This document shows, piece after piece, positions 35,709 to 45,643 of a stretch of DNA of 64,000 nt. The position numbers were made by a program, and so were the translations under genes. This DNA comes from Xenorhabdus indica (GTDB lineage Bacteria; Pseudomonadota; Gammaproteobacteria; Enterobacterales; Enterobacteriaceae). Location: positions 15,072 through 79,071 of the forward strand of contig NZ_NKHP01000008.1 in NCBI RefSeq assembly GCF_014467235.1, read 5' to 3'. Below the pieces are notes generated by a model. It was given only the letters and a program-made list of their open reading frames with translations. It did no database searches and was not told the origin of the DNA. Each line of letters begins with the position of its first letter. Positions within the stretch are counted from its first letter, which is position 1.

Positions 35709-36317
35709 TTAATTACTACATTCTAATTCTTTATGCCAAAGCAACAAATCATGTCGTAGTTTTTCTGGTAAAACAGCGACATGACAACCTTCTATTGCAC
35801 CAGCCAACGCAAGCAATACATTAACACTCATCTTTTTCCTATTTCGTTGCAATTTAAGATAAGACGCTTTTGCTCCCAACACGCGCAATTCTTCTACTTT
35901 AGATATGCCTACTTTCCATAATTGACGTTCCAGGGCTATCCCCAAATTGGGAAGATCCTTTAACCTAAGAGGTATTTTCTGCCTGCTGATAATATCTGCT
36001 AATGTACATTGATAGGCCAAGTTGATATATTCAAATAATTGTTTTTGATCCTGCCAAAGTGATTCACCGACTCGGTAATACCGCAAAACCACTGGAATGC
36101 CCCTTTTTGAATAGATAAACTTTTCCATTCCTCTGACTTTAAATAATACCTCTGCATGACTATATCCTCGTAAATAAAGCTCTCCCTCAGAACTCAGGGC
36201 GAACAAGACTCCATCAATTGATAATCCAACTCCACCAAATTGAGACTTCTTTTTAAGTTTTCCCAGTGAAGATACACTATGTTCCAATTGATCAAAACGA
36301 GCCCCAGATAAAAACAT
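35709..36317 (-). CDS. sxy: Sxy/TfoX competence regulator
   Basis: Starting at the ATG at 36317 (GGAG eight bases upstream) gives 202 residues, close to E. coli Sxy (209); a longer frame to 36446 has no homology. F-G-G-V-G-L-S-I-D and F-A-L-S-S-E-G-E-L-Y-L-R in the N-terminal domain, and L-K-D-L-P-N-L-G and V-L-G-A-K-A in the C-terminal domain, are the TfoX N and C signatures. Sxy acts with CRP at CRP-S sites of competence genes. Confidence 0.92.
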   Translation of the reverse strand: MFLSGARFDQLEHSVSSLGKLKKKSQFGGVGLSIDGVLFALSSEGELYLRGYSHAEVLFKVRGMEKFIYSKRGIPVVLRYYRVGESLWQDQKQLFEYINLAYQCTLADIISRQKIPLRLKDLPNLGIALERQLWKVGISKVEELRVLGAKASYLKLQRNRKKMSVNVLLALAGAIEGCHVAVLPEKLRHDLLLWHKELECSN

Positions 36318-36528
36318 TTTTATCACTCCATGAATTATATCCTGCTTAAATATTTTATGTGCTATATCCATGTTTGCTATTAATGAAATAGATAACAAGA
36401 ACAAGTAATTAAAACCATACTCAATCTGTTCCAACCTGCCAATCACTAAGTTAGAAAAAAACTATTTTATGTGAATTTTTGCGAAGTGCTTTGAAAAAAA
36501 TACCCTTGCCTTTAGACAAACAACAGAG

Positions 36529-36548
36529 TACTGTATAAATATACACAC
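36529..36548 (+). promoter_or_regulatory. LexA box of sulA
   Basis: TACTGTATAAATATACACAC keeps CTGT-N8-ACA of the SOS operator with one change in the right arm. It lies 18 bases before the sulA start, where it would overlap the promoter. Confidence 0.85.
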
Positions 36549-36566
36549 ATCATGGTGGGGTGAGTT

Positions 36567-37127
36567 ATGAATATTCAATTAATTTTGGAATATCTTATTG
36601 AGAATAAAATTGGCCGTAATAGAACTCAAAAAATAAATAATGTGACAAATATCACATCTCCAAAATTACAATTCTCTATTGAATCTGGTCAGTCCACTAT
36701 ACAGGCAAAAAATGCTATGGTTAGAGAACTTCTCTACAATGAGCAGCAACCTACGATCAGTCAAATCCTTCTTCCTTTATTACATCAATCCGGGAATGAA
36801 AATAGATGGTTACTCTGGATTTCACCTAATAGGAAACTAAGCCGTCAATGGCTAATAAATTCAGGCTTACCTTTGAGTAAAATTGTTCAGTTAAACCAAA
36901 TCCTTCCCATAGCCTCTCCTGATGCCATGGAGAAAGCACTAGCAAGTGGTAATTACAGTGTAGTTTTAGGATGGCTACCAGAATTATCTGAATATGAGGT
37001 ACAAAAATTACAGTTGGCTGCTCATAAAGGTACGGCATTAGGTTTGATTATGCGTCCACAGAATTTATCCGGACAACTCAAAATATTACCAAGCACAATA
37101 AAAGTTCATTCTATTTACTATCATTGA
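36567..37127 (+). CDS. sulA: SOS cell-division inhibitor SulA
   Basis: The 186-residue protein has I-S-Q-I-L-L-P-L-L, W-L-L-W-I-S-P near 87-93, W-L-I-N-S-G-L-P near 98-105 and Y-S-V-V-L-G-W-L-P near 130, the RecA/SulA-like fold used to block FtsZ polymerisation. Regulation by LexA is shown by the box just upstream. The N-terminal 50 residues are diverged, as usual for SulA. It lies between sxy and ompA as in E. coli. Confidence 0.92.
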   Translation: MNIQLILEYLIENKIGRNRTQKINNVTNITSPKLQFSIESGQSTIQAKNAMVRELLYNEQQPTISQILLPLLHQSGNENRWLLWISPNRKLSRQWLINSGLPLSKIVQLNQILPIASPDAMEKALASGNYSVVLGWLPELSEYEVQKLQLAAHKGTALGLIMRPQNLSGQLKILPSTIKVHSIYYH

Positions 37128-37456
37128 ATTAAATTAGGATTTATCCTAATATTTTTTATAGTAAATAATTCGCCACTAATATGTGTTCTTATTCATAAGA
37201 AAATTCAACGTATTATAACAGTAAATATCGTAAGTTACCGTCAGTAACATTTAGCAATTGTCATTGTATATTTTAAAAATTTGCGCCACGCATCATAGTG
37301 TACTTGTAAGTTTTAAAGTTCGTTGTAGACTTTACAAAGTCGGGATTGTACTTGCTGATCTTATATTTCAGGAGCAATCTATTGATAGAAGTACATATAC
37401 CCAACTAAATATCTCAACTAATGGCCAATAATAAGACTTTTAAGGCTAACTGCTCA

Positions 37457-37479
37457 TTTGGATGATAACGAGGCGTACA
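37457..37479 (+). promoter_or_regulatory. Conserved translation-initiation leader of ompA
   Basis: ATTTGGATGATAACGAGGCG directly before the start is nearly identical to the E. coli ompA leader as I remember it, the region where MicA and Hfq control translation. The 350 bases between sulA and ompA hold no gene and probably a long 5' UTR. Confidence 0.65.
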
Positions 37480-38748
37480 ATGAAGAAGACAGCTATCGCA
37501 GTGGCAGTAGCAACTTTCGCAACTGTTGCTCAAGCAGCTCCCAAAGAAAATACCTGGTATGCTGGTGCTAAGTTAGGCTGGTCCCATTTTAATAAGACAA
37601 AATTTACTGACTTTGGTTCTAATGCAGCAACAGCGTTTACAACATATAATAAAGGAGTGTTCGAGGGAGTGATACATGAACCAAATTTTCGCCATACCCA
37701 GCCGTTTGCCGCAACAGGTGATGCGACAGACAGAAATCAACTAGGTGCTGGGGCTTATATAGGCTATCAGGCAACTCCATATTTGGGTTTCGAACTGGGT
37801 TATGACTGGTTAGGGAACATAAAATATAAAAGCTCCGCCAATAATGGAGATTTTCGTGCTCAGGGTGTCCAGTTGACAGCAAAATTAAGTGTTCCGGTTA
37901 TGAATGATTTAGATGTTTATACCCGCCTGGGAGGGATGGTATGGCATTCAAAGGTTTCAGCCCATTATAATTCTAAAGATATATCTTATACAGGTAAATT
38001 TTTCCTTCAAAATATAGATTCGTTATCCGGCTGGTCGCCAACTACAGACAAGGTAAATGTGAAAACCAGTAGCACAGGTATTTCTCCATTAATAGCGATT
38101 GGTGCTGAGTACGCACTAACCAAAAATCTGGCAACTCGTTTGGATTACCAGTGGACCCCCAAAGTAGGTCGAGGAGGAGATGGTAACTCACGTCTGGATG
38201 GTCGGGAGGCCGCTATCGGGGCTCGTCCAGATATTGGACTGCTAACTGTTGGTATTTCTTATCGTTTTGGTCAGGATGAAGCCCCCCTGATTGCAGCACC
38301 TGTTACTCCGGCTCCAACTCCGGCTATCGAGAAAAAGAGTTTTACCCTACGCTCAGATGTTCTGTTCAACTTCAATAAATCAACATTGAAACCTAAAGGC
38401 AAGTACGAGCTGGATAATCTCTATAACCAACTAACGAAAATTGATCCAACTCAGGGACACGTTTTGGTAGTCGGTTATACTGACCGTATTGGTAGTCAAC
38501 GCTATAATTTGCCACTGTCTCAAAAACGTGCTCAATCTGTTGTAGACTACCTGGTAGCAAAAGGTATCCCTGCAAACAGTATTCAAGCTGAAGGTCGCGG
38601 TAAAGAAGATCCTGTTACTGGGTCAGCATGTAATAACATCAAAGCTCGCGCCAAATTGATTGATTGCCTGGCCCCAGACCGTCGGGTAATCATCAATATT
38701 CAAGGTACTCAGGAAATTAATCAGACTCAATCTAAAGTATCTCTGTAA
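37480..38748 (+). CDS. ompA: Outer membrane protein A, with enlarged surface loops
   Basis: The 422-residue OmpA is about 75 longer than in E. coli. The signal peptide M-K-K-T-A-I-A-V...V-A-Q-A is cut before A-P-K-E-N-T. The eight-stranded barrel has extra residues in loop 1 (about 35-75), loop 3 (about 160-200) and loop 4 (about 235-255). A proline hinge (A-P-V-T-P-A-P-T-P) leads to the OmpA-like peptidoglycan-binding domain with G-Y-T-D-R-I-G and R-A-Q-S-V-V. The two C-terminal cysteines are kept. An in-frame upstream ATG at 37462 is not used, judged by the signal peptide. Confidence 0.95.
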   Translation: MKKTAIAVAVATFATVAQAAPKENTWYAGAKLGWSHFNKTKFTDFGSNAATAFTTYNKGVFEGVIHEPNFRHTQPFAATGDATDRNQLGAGAYIGYQATPYLGFELGYDWLGNIKYKSSANNGDFRAQGVQLTAKLSVPVMNDLDVYTRLGGMVWHSKVSAHYNSKDISYTGKFFLQNIDSLSGWSPTTDKVNVKTSSTGISPLIAIGAEYALTKNLATRLDYQWTPKVGRGGDGNSRLDGREAAIGARPDIGLLTVGISYRFGQDEAPLIAAPVTPAPTPAIEKKSFTLRSDVLFNFNKSTLKPKGKYELDNLYNQLTKIDPTQGHVLVVGYTDRIGSQRYNLPLSQKRAQSVVDYLVAKGIPANSIQAEGRGKEDPVTGSACNNIKARAKLIDCLAPDRRVIINIQGTQEINQTQSKVSL

Positions 38749-38772
38749 TAGGCTCATTAGTAATAGAAGTGC

Positions 38773-38804
38773 AAACCCCATGTTCACGCATGGGGTTTTA
38801 TTTT
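38773..38804 (+). terminator. Rho-independent terminator of ompA
   Basis: AAACCCCATG and CATGGGGTTT with loop TTCACG, followed by TATTTT. Confidence 0.88.
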
Positions 38805-38845
38805 GCAGTAAGCTTCGTCTGTCATCGTGCTATAAGTTGTTGGAT

Positions 38846-39295
38846 TCATTTCCCTAAAATAGCAGCCAAATCCTGTTTCAAGCTCAACATCTGGTGAGTG
38901 TATTTTTCTTTATATTCGGCATCTTCCAATAACTGCACTATTGTTTCTGATAACGTCTTACCTCGGCGCTGGGAGAGATTTGAAAGGCGCTGCCAGACAT
39001 GAAAATCCAAATCAATAGACTTTTTACGTGAATGCTGATGTTCAGCATTAAAATGGCGTTTACGTCGTGCCCGAATGGTTTGTTTCATGCGATTGGATAA
39101 ATCTTGATTCATGTGCTGTGATATCCATTGCATTACCTTGACAGGTTCTCGTTCCAGTTTCAGCAATTCACTAACTGCATCCTGAGCAGCACTTTTTTCA
39201 ATATATTTAGTAATTAGCTCACCTTCACGATGCTTTTTTACCAAATAAGCCCATTTCCAGCCACATTCCAGATTTTCCAATTGTTGATATTTCAT
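38846..39295 (-). CDS. matP: Ter macrodomain organiser MatP
   Basis: The 149-residue protein has E. coli length. It starts [15 protein letters not shown], has a basic [11 protein letters not shown] near 77, a ribbon-helix-helix K-K-S-I-D-L-D-F and a C-terminal coiled coil. It binds matS sites and organises the terminus. Convergent with ompA and divergent from ycbZ. Confidence 0.95.
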   Translation of the reverse strand: MKYQQLENLECGWKWAYLVKKHREGELITKYIEKSAAQDAVSELLKLEREPVKVMQWISQHMNQDLSNRMKQTIRARRKRHFNAEHQHSRKKSIDLDFHVWQRLSNLSQRRGKTLSETIVQLLEDAEYKEKYTHQMLSLKQDLAAILGK

Positions 39296-39438
39296 TTCAT
39301 CTCTCAGTGACAGCGTAACTTAAATTAAGCATAGCAATTATTTATCTAAATTGCTCATAACAACACAAGATACTGAAATATTTTATGGGCAGTTAATGAG
39401 TTAGCACGAATATTATCTTTTTCAAAGATTATAACATG

Positions 39439-39465
39439 TTGGTTCACTGCCTAATCTTGTATAAT
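39439..39465 (+). promoter_or_regulatory. Candidate sigma-70 promoter of ycbZ
   Basis: TTGGTT (39439-39444) and TATAAT (39460-39465) are 15 bases apart. Transcription would then start near 39472, so the ATG at 39468 would lie outside the message; this supports the downstream TTG start. Confidence 0.4.
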
Positions 39466-39500
39466 AAATGTTTCTTTTTTCACTACATGTAGCTATCACT

Positions 39501-41246
39501 TTGACGAATCTAAAATTAGACTGGCAGTCGTTACAGCCAGACAGTGCACCTTATCAATCACTTTTCAATTCTGTTGCTGAATTGCCTGCTATTACTATAG
39601 AAGCAATTCAACCCAGATTGCATAATGGACTAACACTTTTTTGTCAGGCCAACTTACGTCAATCTTTTATGTTGCTAAAAGCAGAGGAGAGTGATGCCTA
39701 TCTGGCTCTTCTGTCTGATACAGTTTCTGCATTATTACCAGAAAATCGTCCCAATGTTGGAGGCTACTATCAGATTGAACACCAAACCATCACATGGCAC
39801 CCGTCTGGTGAAGGCCCTTTCTCACCAAATCAGCGTGTTGCTTATCGTGAGTGGATTGAACCGGAACAATTGTTTGGTAATATTTATACACATCAAGGCG
39901 TGCTTCAGTTACAACCAGGGCTTATTCATCACGTTAATGGTGGAGTCCTGATTTTACCTCTGCGCACTCTGTTATCCCAACCACTAATGTGGGTTCGCCT
40001 CAAGCAGATGATCATTCAGCGCCGTTTTGATTGGTTATCACATGATGAGAATCGTTCCTTACCTCTGCCAATTCCCTCTATTCCATTAAATTTACATCTG
40101 ATTCTTGTAGGAGATCGGTTGAGCCTTGAAGAGTTACACGCAATCGAACCAGAGCTGGCAAGTAACGCTTTATACAGTGAATTTGAACTGGATATGCTAT
40201 TCCATGAAGAAGCGGATCTGGCAATATGGTGCCGCTATGTCAACGGACTCATTCAGCAACAAAAATTCCCATCTTTGAGTGCTGATGCATGGCCAGAATT
40301 ACTCAGACAAGCTATCCGCTATACTGAAGATCAATTCAGCCTGCCTTTAGATATCCAGTGGTTGAACCAAAAACTGACAACGGCAACCAATTATCAGCAG
40401 AAAAATCAGATTACACTTCATTCTCTGCAACAGGCAGAAGAGAATCGACGTTGGCGCCATGCATACTTGGCTGAGCGTAGTATAGATGAAATCCTGAAAG
40501 GCCAAATATTGATCCGCACTCAGGGTGCTGTTATTGGTCAAATTAACGGGTTATCCGTACTTGAATATCCGGGCTATCCAGATCCCATCGGTGAACCCTC
40601 TCGTATCAGTTGTGTTGCCCATTTAGGCGATGGGGAATTTATTGATGTAGAGCGTAAGGTTGAACTGGGTGGCAATATTCATGCAAAAGGCATGATGATC
40701 ATGCAGGCTTATCTGATCTCTGAATTGAAACTGGATCAACCACAGCCATTCTCTGCTTCGATTGTATTTGAACAATCCTATGGGGAAGTTGATGGGGATA
40801 GCGCTTCATTGGCAGAATTATGTGCATTAATCAGTGCCCTGTCACAACAACCTATTGACCAGCAAATCGCTGTCACAGGTGCAGTAGACCAATTCGGTTT
40901 TGTTCAACCAATTGGTGGCGTTAATGAAAAGATTGAAGGTTTCTTCCATGTGTGCAACTGCCGTGAATTGACTGGTTCACAAGGTGTAATTATTCCAATG
41001 GCCAATGTACAACACCTATGTCTGCATCAGGATATTGTTAACGCTGTGAAAAGTGGCAAATTCCATATTTGGGCTGTTGAACACGTATCCGAAGCCGCTT
41101 CATTATTGACCGGTATTCCTTACTATGATGCACAAAACTATGATGCACAAAAAGAACACTTGTTAGCTATGATATACGAGCGTATTACCCAAGTGAATAA
41201 TCAAGAACGTCCTAAATTACCTTGGTTCTTACGCTGGTTAGGTTAG
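39501..41246 (+). CDS. ycbZ: Lon-like protease-domain protein YcbZ (LonH)
   Basis: The 581-residue Lon-related protein has an inactive or reduced AAA-like N-terminal part (Q-P-G-L-I-H-H-V-N-G-G) and a C-terminal Lon protease domain. G-D-S-A-S-L-A near 440 carries the catalytic Ser and G-G-V-N-E-K-I-E-G near 480 the catalytic Lys. A longer frame from ATG 39468 exists. Starting at the TTG at 39501 gives (M)-T-N-L-K-L-D-W-Q-S-L, which aligns residue for residue with the E. coli start (M-T-I-T-K-L-A-W). No Shine-Dalgarno is strong for either start. Confidence 0.88.
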   Translation: MTNLKLDWQSLQPDSAPYQSLFNSVAELPAITIEAIQPRLHNGLTLFCQANLRQSFMLLKAEESDAYLALLSDTVSALLPENRPNVGGYYQIEHQTITWHPSGEGPFSPNQRVAYREWIEPEQLFGNIYTHQGVLQLQPGLIHHVNGGVLILPLRTLLSQPLMWVRLKQMIIQRRFDWLSHDENRSLPLPIPSIPLNLHLILVGDRLSLEELHAIEPELASNALYSEFELDMLFHEEADLAIWCRYVNGLIQQQKFPSLSADAWPELLRQAIRYTEDQFSLPLDIQWLNQKLTTATNYQQKNQITLHSLQQAEENRRWRHAYLAERSIDEILKGQILIRTQGAVIGQINGLSVLEYPGYPDPIGEPSRISCVAHLGDGEFIDVERKVELGGNIHAKGMMIMQAYLISELKLDQPQPFSASIVFEQSYGEVDGDSASLAELCALISALSQQPIDQQIAVTGAVDQFGFVQPIGGVNEKIEGFFHVCNCRELTGSQGVIIPMANVQHLCLHQDIVNAVKSGKFHIWAVEHVSEAASLLTGIPYYDAQNYDAQKEHLLAMIYERITQVNNQERPKLPWFLRWLG

Positions 41247-41256
41247 TGAACCTATA

Positions 41257-41274
41257 TCTGATCGGAGTTGTTCA
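41257..41274 (+). promoter_or_regulatory. FadR-like operator upstream of fabA
   Basis: TCTGATCGGAGTTGTTCA matches, with one change, the FadR activation site before E. coli fabA as I remember it. FadR activates fabA when long-chain acyl-CoA is low. Confidence 0.65.
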
Positions 41275-41291
41275 GCGTACAACTGTACGCT
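41274..41291 (+). promoter_or_regulatory. FabR-like palindromic operator upstream of fabA
   Basis: AGCGTACA-AC-TGTACGCT has perfect 8-base arms and matches the FabR (YijC) site type of fabA and fabB. It abuts the FadR-like site. Together they would set the level of unsaturated fatty acid synthesis. Confidence 0.75.
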
Positions 41292-41330
41292 ATTCTTTAG
41301 CCTTACCCAATGATAAGGCTATTTCAAAAT

Positions 41331-41849
41331 ATGTTTAAAAGACAAGAGTCCTACACGAAAGAAGAACTTCTAGCCTCTGGAAAAGGTCAGTTATTTGGTG
41401 AGAATGGGCCACCACTCCCTTCTGGCAATATGTTAATGATGGATCGCATCATTAAGATGACAGAAGACGGTGGCACTTATAATAAGGGGTATATCGAAGC
41501 TGAGCTCGATATTCATCCTCACCTGTGGTTTTTTGATTGCCATTTTATCAATGATCCCGTTATGCCTGGTTGCCTTGGCCTTGATGCAATGTGGCAACTT
41601 GTTGGTTTCTTCATGGGCTGGCTTGGTGGTGAAGGCAAAGGTCGTGCACTTGGTGTTGGAGAAGTAAAATTTACAGGACAGGTGTTACCAACAGCTAAAA
41701 AAATCACTTATCGCATTAATTTTAAACGTGTGATTAACCGTAAACTTATTATGGGTCTGGCTGATGGTGAAGTATTAGTGGATGGTAAACTTATCTACAC
41801 AGCAACCGATCTGAAAGTAGGCGTATTCAAAGACACCAGTAATTTTTGA
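41331..41849 (+). CDS. fabA: 3-hydroxydecanoyl-ACP dehydratase/isomerase FabA
   Basis: Starting at 41331 ([12 protein letters not shown]) gives 172 residues, exactly the E. coli length; a longer frame from 41310 is unlikely. [20 protein letters not shown] carries the catalytic His and Asp. The enzyme dehydrates 3-hydroxydecanoyl-ACP and isomerises the trans-2 to the cis-3 product for unsaturated fatty acids. Confidence 0.96.
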   Translation: MFKRQESYTKEELLASGKGQLFGENGPPLPSGNMLMMDRIIKMTEDGGTYNKGYIEAELDIHPHLWFFDCHFINDPVMPGCLGLDAMWQLVGFFMGWLGGEGKGRALGVGEVKFTGQVLPTAKKITYRINFKRVINRKLIMGLADGEVLVDGKLIYTATDLKVGVFKDTSNF

Positions 41850-41885
41850 TATTCTTGTATTACTTACCAATCCTTCACCTATGGC

Positions 41886-41919
41886 AATCACCTCCGCTAA
41901 TTGTGCAGAGGTGATTTTC
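41886..41919 (+). terminator. Terminator of fabA
   Basis: AATCACCTC and GAGGTGATT arms followed by TTCTT. The gap between fabA and pqiC (165 bases) holds no rmf gene, unlike E. coli. Confidence 0.8.
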
Positions 41920-42014
41920 TTGAGCTGAGTTATTAACTAAATACAGAATAAAAAAACAGCAAAGCAAACTCAATTAATTGATAATCAAATAACCTTATTA
42001 CTCTGAATAATTGA

Positions 42015-42617
42015 TTAACCCTGTGAAGCTATCTGACTGGTAATGGACTGAGTCAACTGATTATAACCCGTGGCCAAAGTGCGCACTAATTCCGCATAAC
42101 CATCTTTCGTTTGTTTCAATTCTAAGTTAAATGCTCGCTTAACCACTTCTTTCTGTTTAGATAAGACCCAATATCCCTGAATAGTAACCCGCCCATCATA
42201 TCGCCCATGAAAAGCTGTTATTGTGACATCCAGTGCATCAGCATTCTTCTCTATTGGTTGATCAGAAACCAACCTTTGTGGAAATGCAGAACTCAACTGA
42301 TTAACTAAAATTTGGTGTAATTGTTGTTCCAGTGGACTTGCCCATAAGTGATTTGAGGCATCACTATAAGTGACATCTCCCGTTTGATAAACAATGCCAG
42401 ATGATGCGAGATAATCAACGAGGTGTACCCTTTTTACCCATAACTGACGCTCTTGATTGGTATCTATCCTGCTTACCTCTGAAGTTATTGTTGAAACAGG
42501 TAATTGGTAATAAATTTTTTTCGATTGGCTACTACTGCACCCCGAAATTAATAGGTTTCCCATAATCAAGAAACTGACAGGAATTAAAAGAGCCAATCTT
42601 AACATCAACTTTTTCAT
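42015..42617 (-). CDS. pqiC: Lipoprotein PqiC
   Basis: The 200-residue protein has a signal peptide ending in a lipobox-like L-I-S-G-C, then Y-Y-Q-L-P-V and the ABC-transporter auxiliary fold (DUF330). PqiC is an outer-membrane lipoprotein working with the MCE protein PqiB and membrane protein PqiA in lipid transfer across the envelope. Its ATG overlaps the pqiB stop as TAATG. Confidence 0.93.
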   Translation of the reverse strand: MKKLMLRLALLIPVSFLIMGNLLISGCSSSQSKKIYYQLPVSTITSEVSRIDTNQERQLWVKRVHLVDYLASSGIVYQTGDVTYSDASNHLWASPLEQQLHQILVNQLSSAFPQRLVSDQPIEKNADALDVTITAFHGRYDGRVTIQGYWVLSKQKEVVKRAFNLELKQTKDGYAELVRTLATGYNQLTQSITSQIASQG

Positions 42618-44266
42618 TAATTACGCGCCTTTTTGGGTTCCGGATCTGGAGTTGCTTCTGCTTCAAATACCAATGCGTTGCTCTTATTGTTCAGCGTTTT
42701 CAATACTGGCTGCAATTCGCGCAAGACCTGATCCAGGCGCTGCATACTATCAACCAATTTGTTGTAAACCGGCGATCCTGGCTGAATACCCTGCATACTG
42801 CGATTTAATTCATTCAACGTATTATGTATATCTTGGGGAAGATTTTGAGCTTCTTTACTTGCAAGAATGCTATTTAACTCATTCATGGTCTTATGTGCTG
42901 CCTTGATTGTTTTCTGGCTCTCTTCTAACGTTCGTGTTGCCTGAATAAAGACTGGCTCAATTGGCATTTGATTAATTTTGTTTAGAGCCATGATAACTTT
43001 TTGTTGAATTTGAGCTAATCCACCACTTATGGTTGGTAAAATTTCATAACTGGCAAGTTTTCGCGGGCCTTTCCATGCTTTCTCATCGGAATAAAAATCC
43101 AGATCAATGTACAGTGCCCCTGTCAGTAAGTTTCCTGTTTTCAAAGAAGCCCTTAAACCACGGGAAATAATTTCTTCCAACTCTTTATCTGTATAGAAAC
43201 CATCACCAATTTCTTTCTCAAACCGTTCAGGTTCCATATGAATTAAGACAGGAATACGAAAATCGCTATCAAGGCGCTGTCTGATCCCATCAGTATAAAA
43301 AGGAACTTTTGCTACCGTACCTACCCGTATACCACGAAATTCGACAGGCGCTCCCGGTTGCAATCCTCTGACCGAATCAGAGAAGAAGAGTAAGAAATCT
43401 CTGTGTTCTGTATAAAGTGAGTTTTCAATATTTTTTTCATTATCGTAAAGTCTAAAAATTTCTTTTTCTTTAACCGGACTACCTAAGTCCCAACCTTTCG
43501 GCACATCAAAACTCACACCTCCGGCAAACAAAGTCGATAATGCAGCTACTTCAACTCTCAGCCCCTGTGAAGAAACATCAAAAGCAATACCACTGTCTTT
43601 CCAAAACCGGACATTAGTTGTCAGTAGTCCATCATAAGGGGCATTAACAAAAATCTGATACTTGGCTAAGCGAGATTTAGGATCAAAAGTACTTGTTTCC
43701 ACTGAACCAACACGATATCCACGAAATAAAACCGGATCACCGGGAGATAGTCGTCCTGCTTTCTCGCTGGTTAAAACTAACCGAATACCTTTGGCATCAG
43801 GCGAAGCCAAAGGTGGTGCATCTAATAATGAAAATTTTCTTTCTTCACTACCTTCATTGCCGGGTTGTAATTCAATAAATACCCCAGATAACAAGGTACT
43901 CAGCCCAGAAACGCCTTCACGACCAATTTGGGGTTTTACAACCCAAAATGCAGTATCTTTATGTAATAACCTCTCCATACCATCATTTAAGCGCGCTTTG
44001 ATAATCACCTCACCTAAGTTATCGCTTAATGACACTCTTTCAACCACACCAACATTAACACTGCGGCTTTTTATTTTCGTTTTTCCGGCTTCAATACCTT
44101 CAGCATTAGACGTTATCAGAGTGACTTCGGGCCCTTGATGGCTAAAGTGATAAAATAATATCCAGGCTCCAATAAGCACGGTAACAATCGGTACGATCCA
44201 TATAGGTGACCAACTCTTAAGTTTACTGATCCTGGCCTGAGTCAGTTTCTCTTCTTTATCCGTCAC
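42617..44266 (-). CDS. pqiB: MCE-domain protein PqiB
   Basis: The protein has about 550 residues with one N-terminal membrane helix (W-I-V-P-I-V-T-V-L-I-G-A-W) and three MCE domains, each with a G-x(4)-R-G-x-x-V-G core (for example V-L-F-R-G-Y-R-V-G-S-V and V-E-F-R-G-I-R-V-G-T-V). A C-terminal helical part forms the needle. I choose a GTG at 44266 because GAGGAA lies seven bases upstream and it follows the pqiA stop by one base; an ATG at 44281 inside pqiA is the alternative. Confidence 0.92.
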   Translation of the reverse strand: MTDKEEKLTQARISKLKSWSPIWIVPIVTVLIGAWILFYHFSHQGPEVTLITSNAEGIEAGKTKIKSRSVNVGVVERVSLSDNLGEVIIKARLNDGMERLLHKDTAFWVVKPQIGREGVSGLSTLLSGVFIELQPGNEGSEERKFSLLDAPPLASPDAKGIRLVLTSEKAGRLSPGDPVLFRGYRVGSVETSTFDPKSRLAKYQIFVNAPYDGLLTTNVRFWKDSGIAFDVSSQGLRVEVAALSTLFAGGVSFDVPKGWDLGSPVKEKEIFRLYDNEKNIENSLYTEHRDFLLFFSDSVRGLQPGAPVEFRGIRVGTVAKVPFYTDGIRQRLDSDFRIPVLIHMEPERFEKEIGDGFYTDKELEEIISRGLRASLKTGNLLTGALYIDLDFYSDEKAWKGPRKLASYEILPTISGGLAQIQQKVIMALNKINQMPIEPVFIQATRTLEESQKTIKAAHKTMNELNSILASKEAQNLPQDIHNTLNELNRSMQGIQPGSPVYNKLVDSMQRLDQVLRELQPVLKTLNNKSNALVFEAEATPDPEPKKARN

Positions 44267-44267
44267 C

Positions 44268-45536
44268 TTACGATTCCTCATTCTTCTGTAACTCAAATTT
44301 CTTATTAGCTTTATCCCAGGTTAAGCGTGGATCAAATGTCATTGACGCAAACATTGTCAAAATCACCACCAAAGCAAATAATATTGCTCCTGTTGCAGGA
44401 TAGATACTCATGAACTGCCCCATGCGTACTAATGTCGATAAAACAGCAATAACAAAAACATCAATCATTGACCAGCGCCCAACAAATTCCACTACTTCGT
44501 AAATCAAATGCATAGTTTCCGAGTTATATCTGCCGTGACTTTTAGCGTCCCAGCATAACCAGCAGATAGAGAACATTTTCAGCAAAGGCACCATAATACT
44601 GGCAATAAAAATAACCAGAGCAACCGGATAAGAGCCAGTACTCCAGAGCAAAATAATGCCTTCCAAAATGGTTGAGTTAATGTGACTTCCTAACGTCTGA
44701 GTCACCATGATCGGCAATGCATTCGCTGGAATATAAAGTATGGCTGATGTGACTAATAGCGCCATAGTCCATTGAAGACTATAGTGACGGCGAGCATGTC
44801 CTTTTGAGTGGCAACGAGGACATTGATGTTGTTGAGCAGGCAAAATAGCAGTACAACATTGACACAATCTGATGCCCTGAACTAAACCGGGTTTACCCGC
44901 TTGCAGAAGCATACACACTTTGGGTGCAGATTCTATATCATTCCAAATCCAATATCTGTCAAGGCATTGGAACGCTCTGACCTGAAACAGGCAAAAAAGA
45001 CAGTAAGGCAGAAAACTCAGACCAACCGCAATATCGCCATAAGCCATAAGCTTAACGAAACTAACCAGCACGCCGGCTAAAAAGATCTCAGCCATACACC
45101 AGGTTTTCATCTGAAACAAAATACGCGCCAACTCAATTTTTAGCCGACGTGCTATTTTAATGTTCTGACATAAAAGGATAATGGAAATCATGCAGAATGC
45201 AGGTACAAGCTGCACAAAGATCAAGAAGAATACAGCTATGCTCGAATAATCTTCACTGAACATAACCTCTGGGATCTCTGTCAAAGTAATTTCATTGACA
45301 ATACCCGCAACATTCATGCTGACGAAGGGAAACAGGCAAGCAAGAAATAACATTAATAATGAACTTACTGCATAACCTGTCGGTTGATTACGTGGTTCTT
45401 TCCACTTTGCAGTCAGTAAAGTGTCACATCGTGGACAAACCGCCTTATTTCCTTCCTCCAGGTCAGGTAAGGCCACCAGCATATCGCATTGGGAGCATAA
45501 AACCAGTTTGTCATGCTGATGATTGTCAGAACACAA
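44268..45536 (-). CDS. pqiA: Inner membrane protein PqiA
   Basis: The 422-residue protein has two zinc-finger-like pairs (C-S-Q-C and C-P-R-C near the N-terminus; C-C-x-A-I and C-P-R-C mid-protein) and two four-helix membrane blocks. M-N-V-A-G and M-H-L-I-Y-E-V-V-E-F-V-G-R-W-S-M-I-D-V are family signatures. A TTG start at 45536 is supported by GGAGAGG four bases upstream and by length; the frame extends to 45560 without homology. First gene of pqiABC. Confidence 0.92.
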   Translation of the reverse strand: MCSDNHQHDKLVLCSQCDMLVALPDLEEGNKAVCPRCDTLLTAKWKEPRNQPTGYAVSSLLMLFLACLFPFVSMNVAGIVNEITLTEIPEVMFSEDYSSIAVFFLIFVQLVPAFCMISIILLCQNIKIARRLKIELARILFQMKTWCMAEIFLAGVLVSFVKLMAYGDIAVGLSFLPYCLFCLFQVRAFQCLDRYWIWNDIESAPKVCMLLQAGKPGLVQGIRLCQCCTAILPAQQHQCPRCHSKGHARRHYSLQWTMALLVTSAILYIPANALPIMVTQTLGSHINSTILEGIILLWSTGSYPVALVIFIASIMVPLLKMFSICWLCWDAKSHGRYNSETMHLIYEVVEFVGRWSMIDVFVIAVLSTLVRMGQFMSIYPATGAILFALVVILTMFASMTFDPRLTWDKANKKFELQKNEES

Positions 45537-45643
45537 AGTACCTCTCCTGTAACAAATCAATGCCGCTTTTTCTTATTTAGCCCTGTAAATTGCCGCTGTA
45601 TTAGCGGCAATTTGTACACTATCGGATATATATGCAGCAAATA

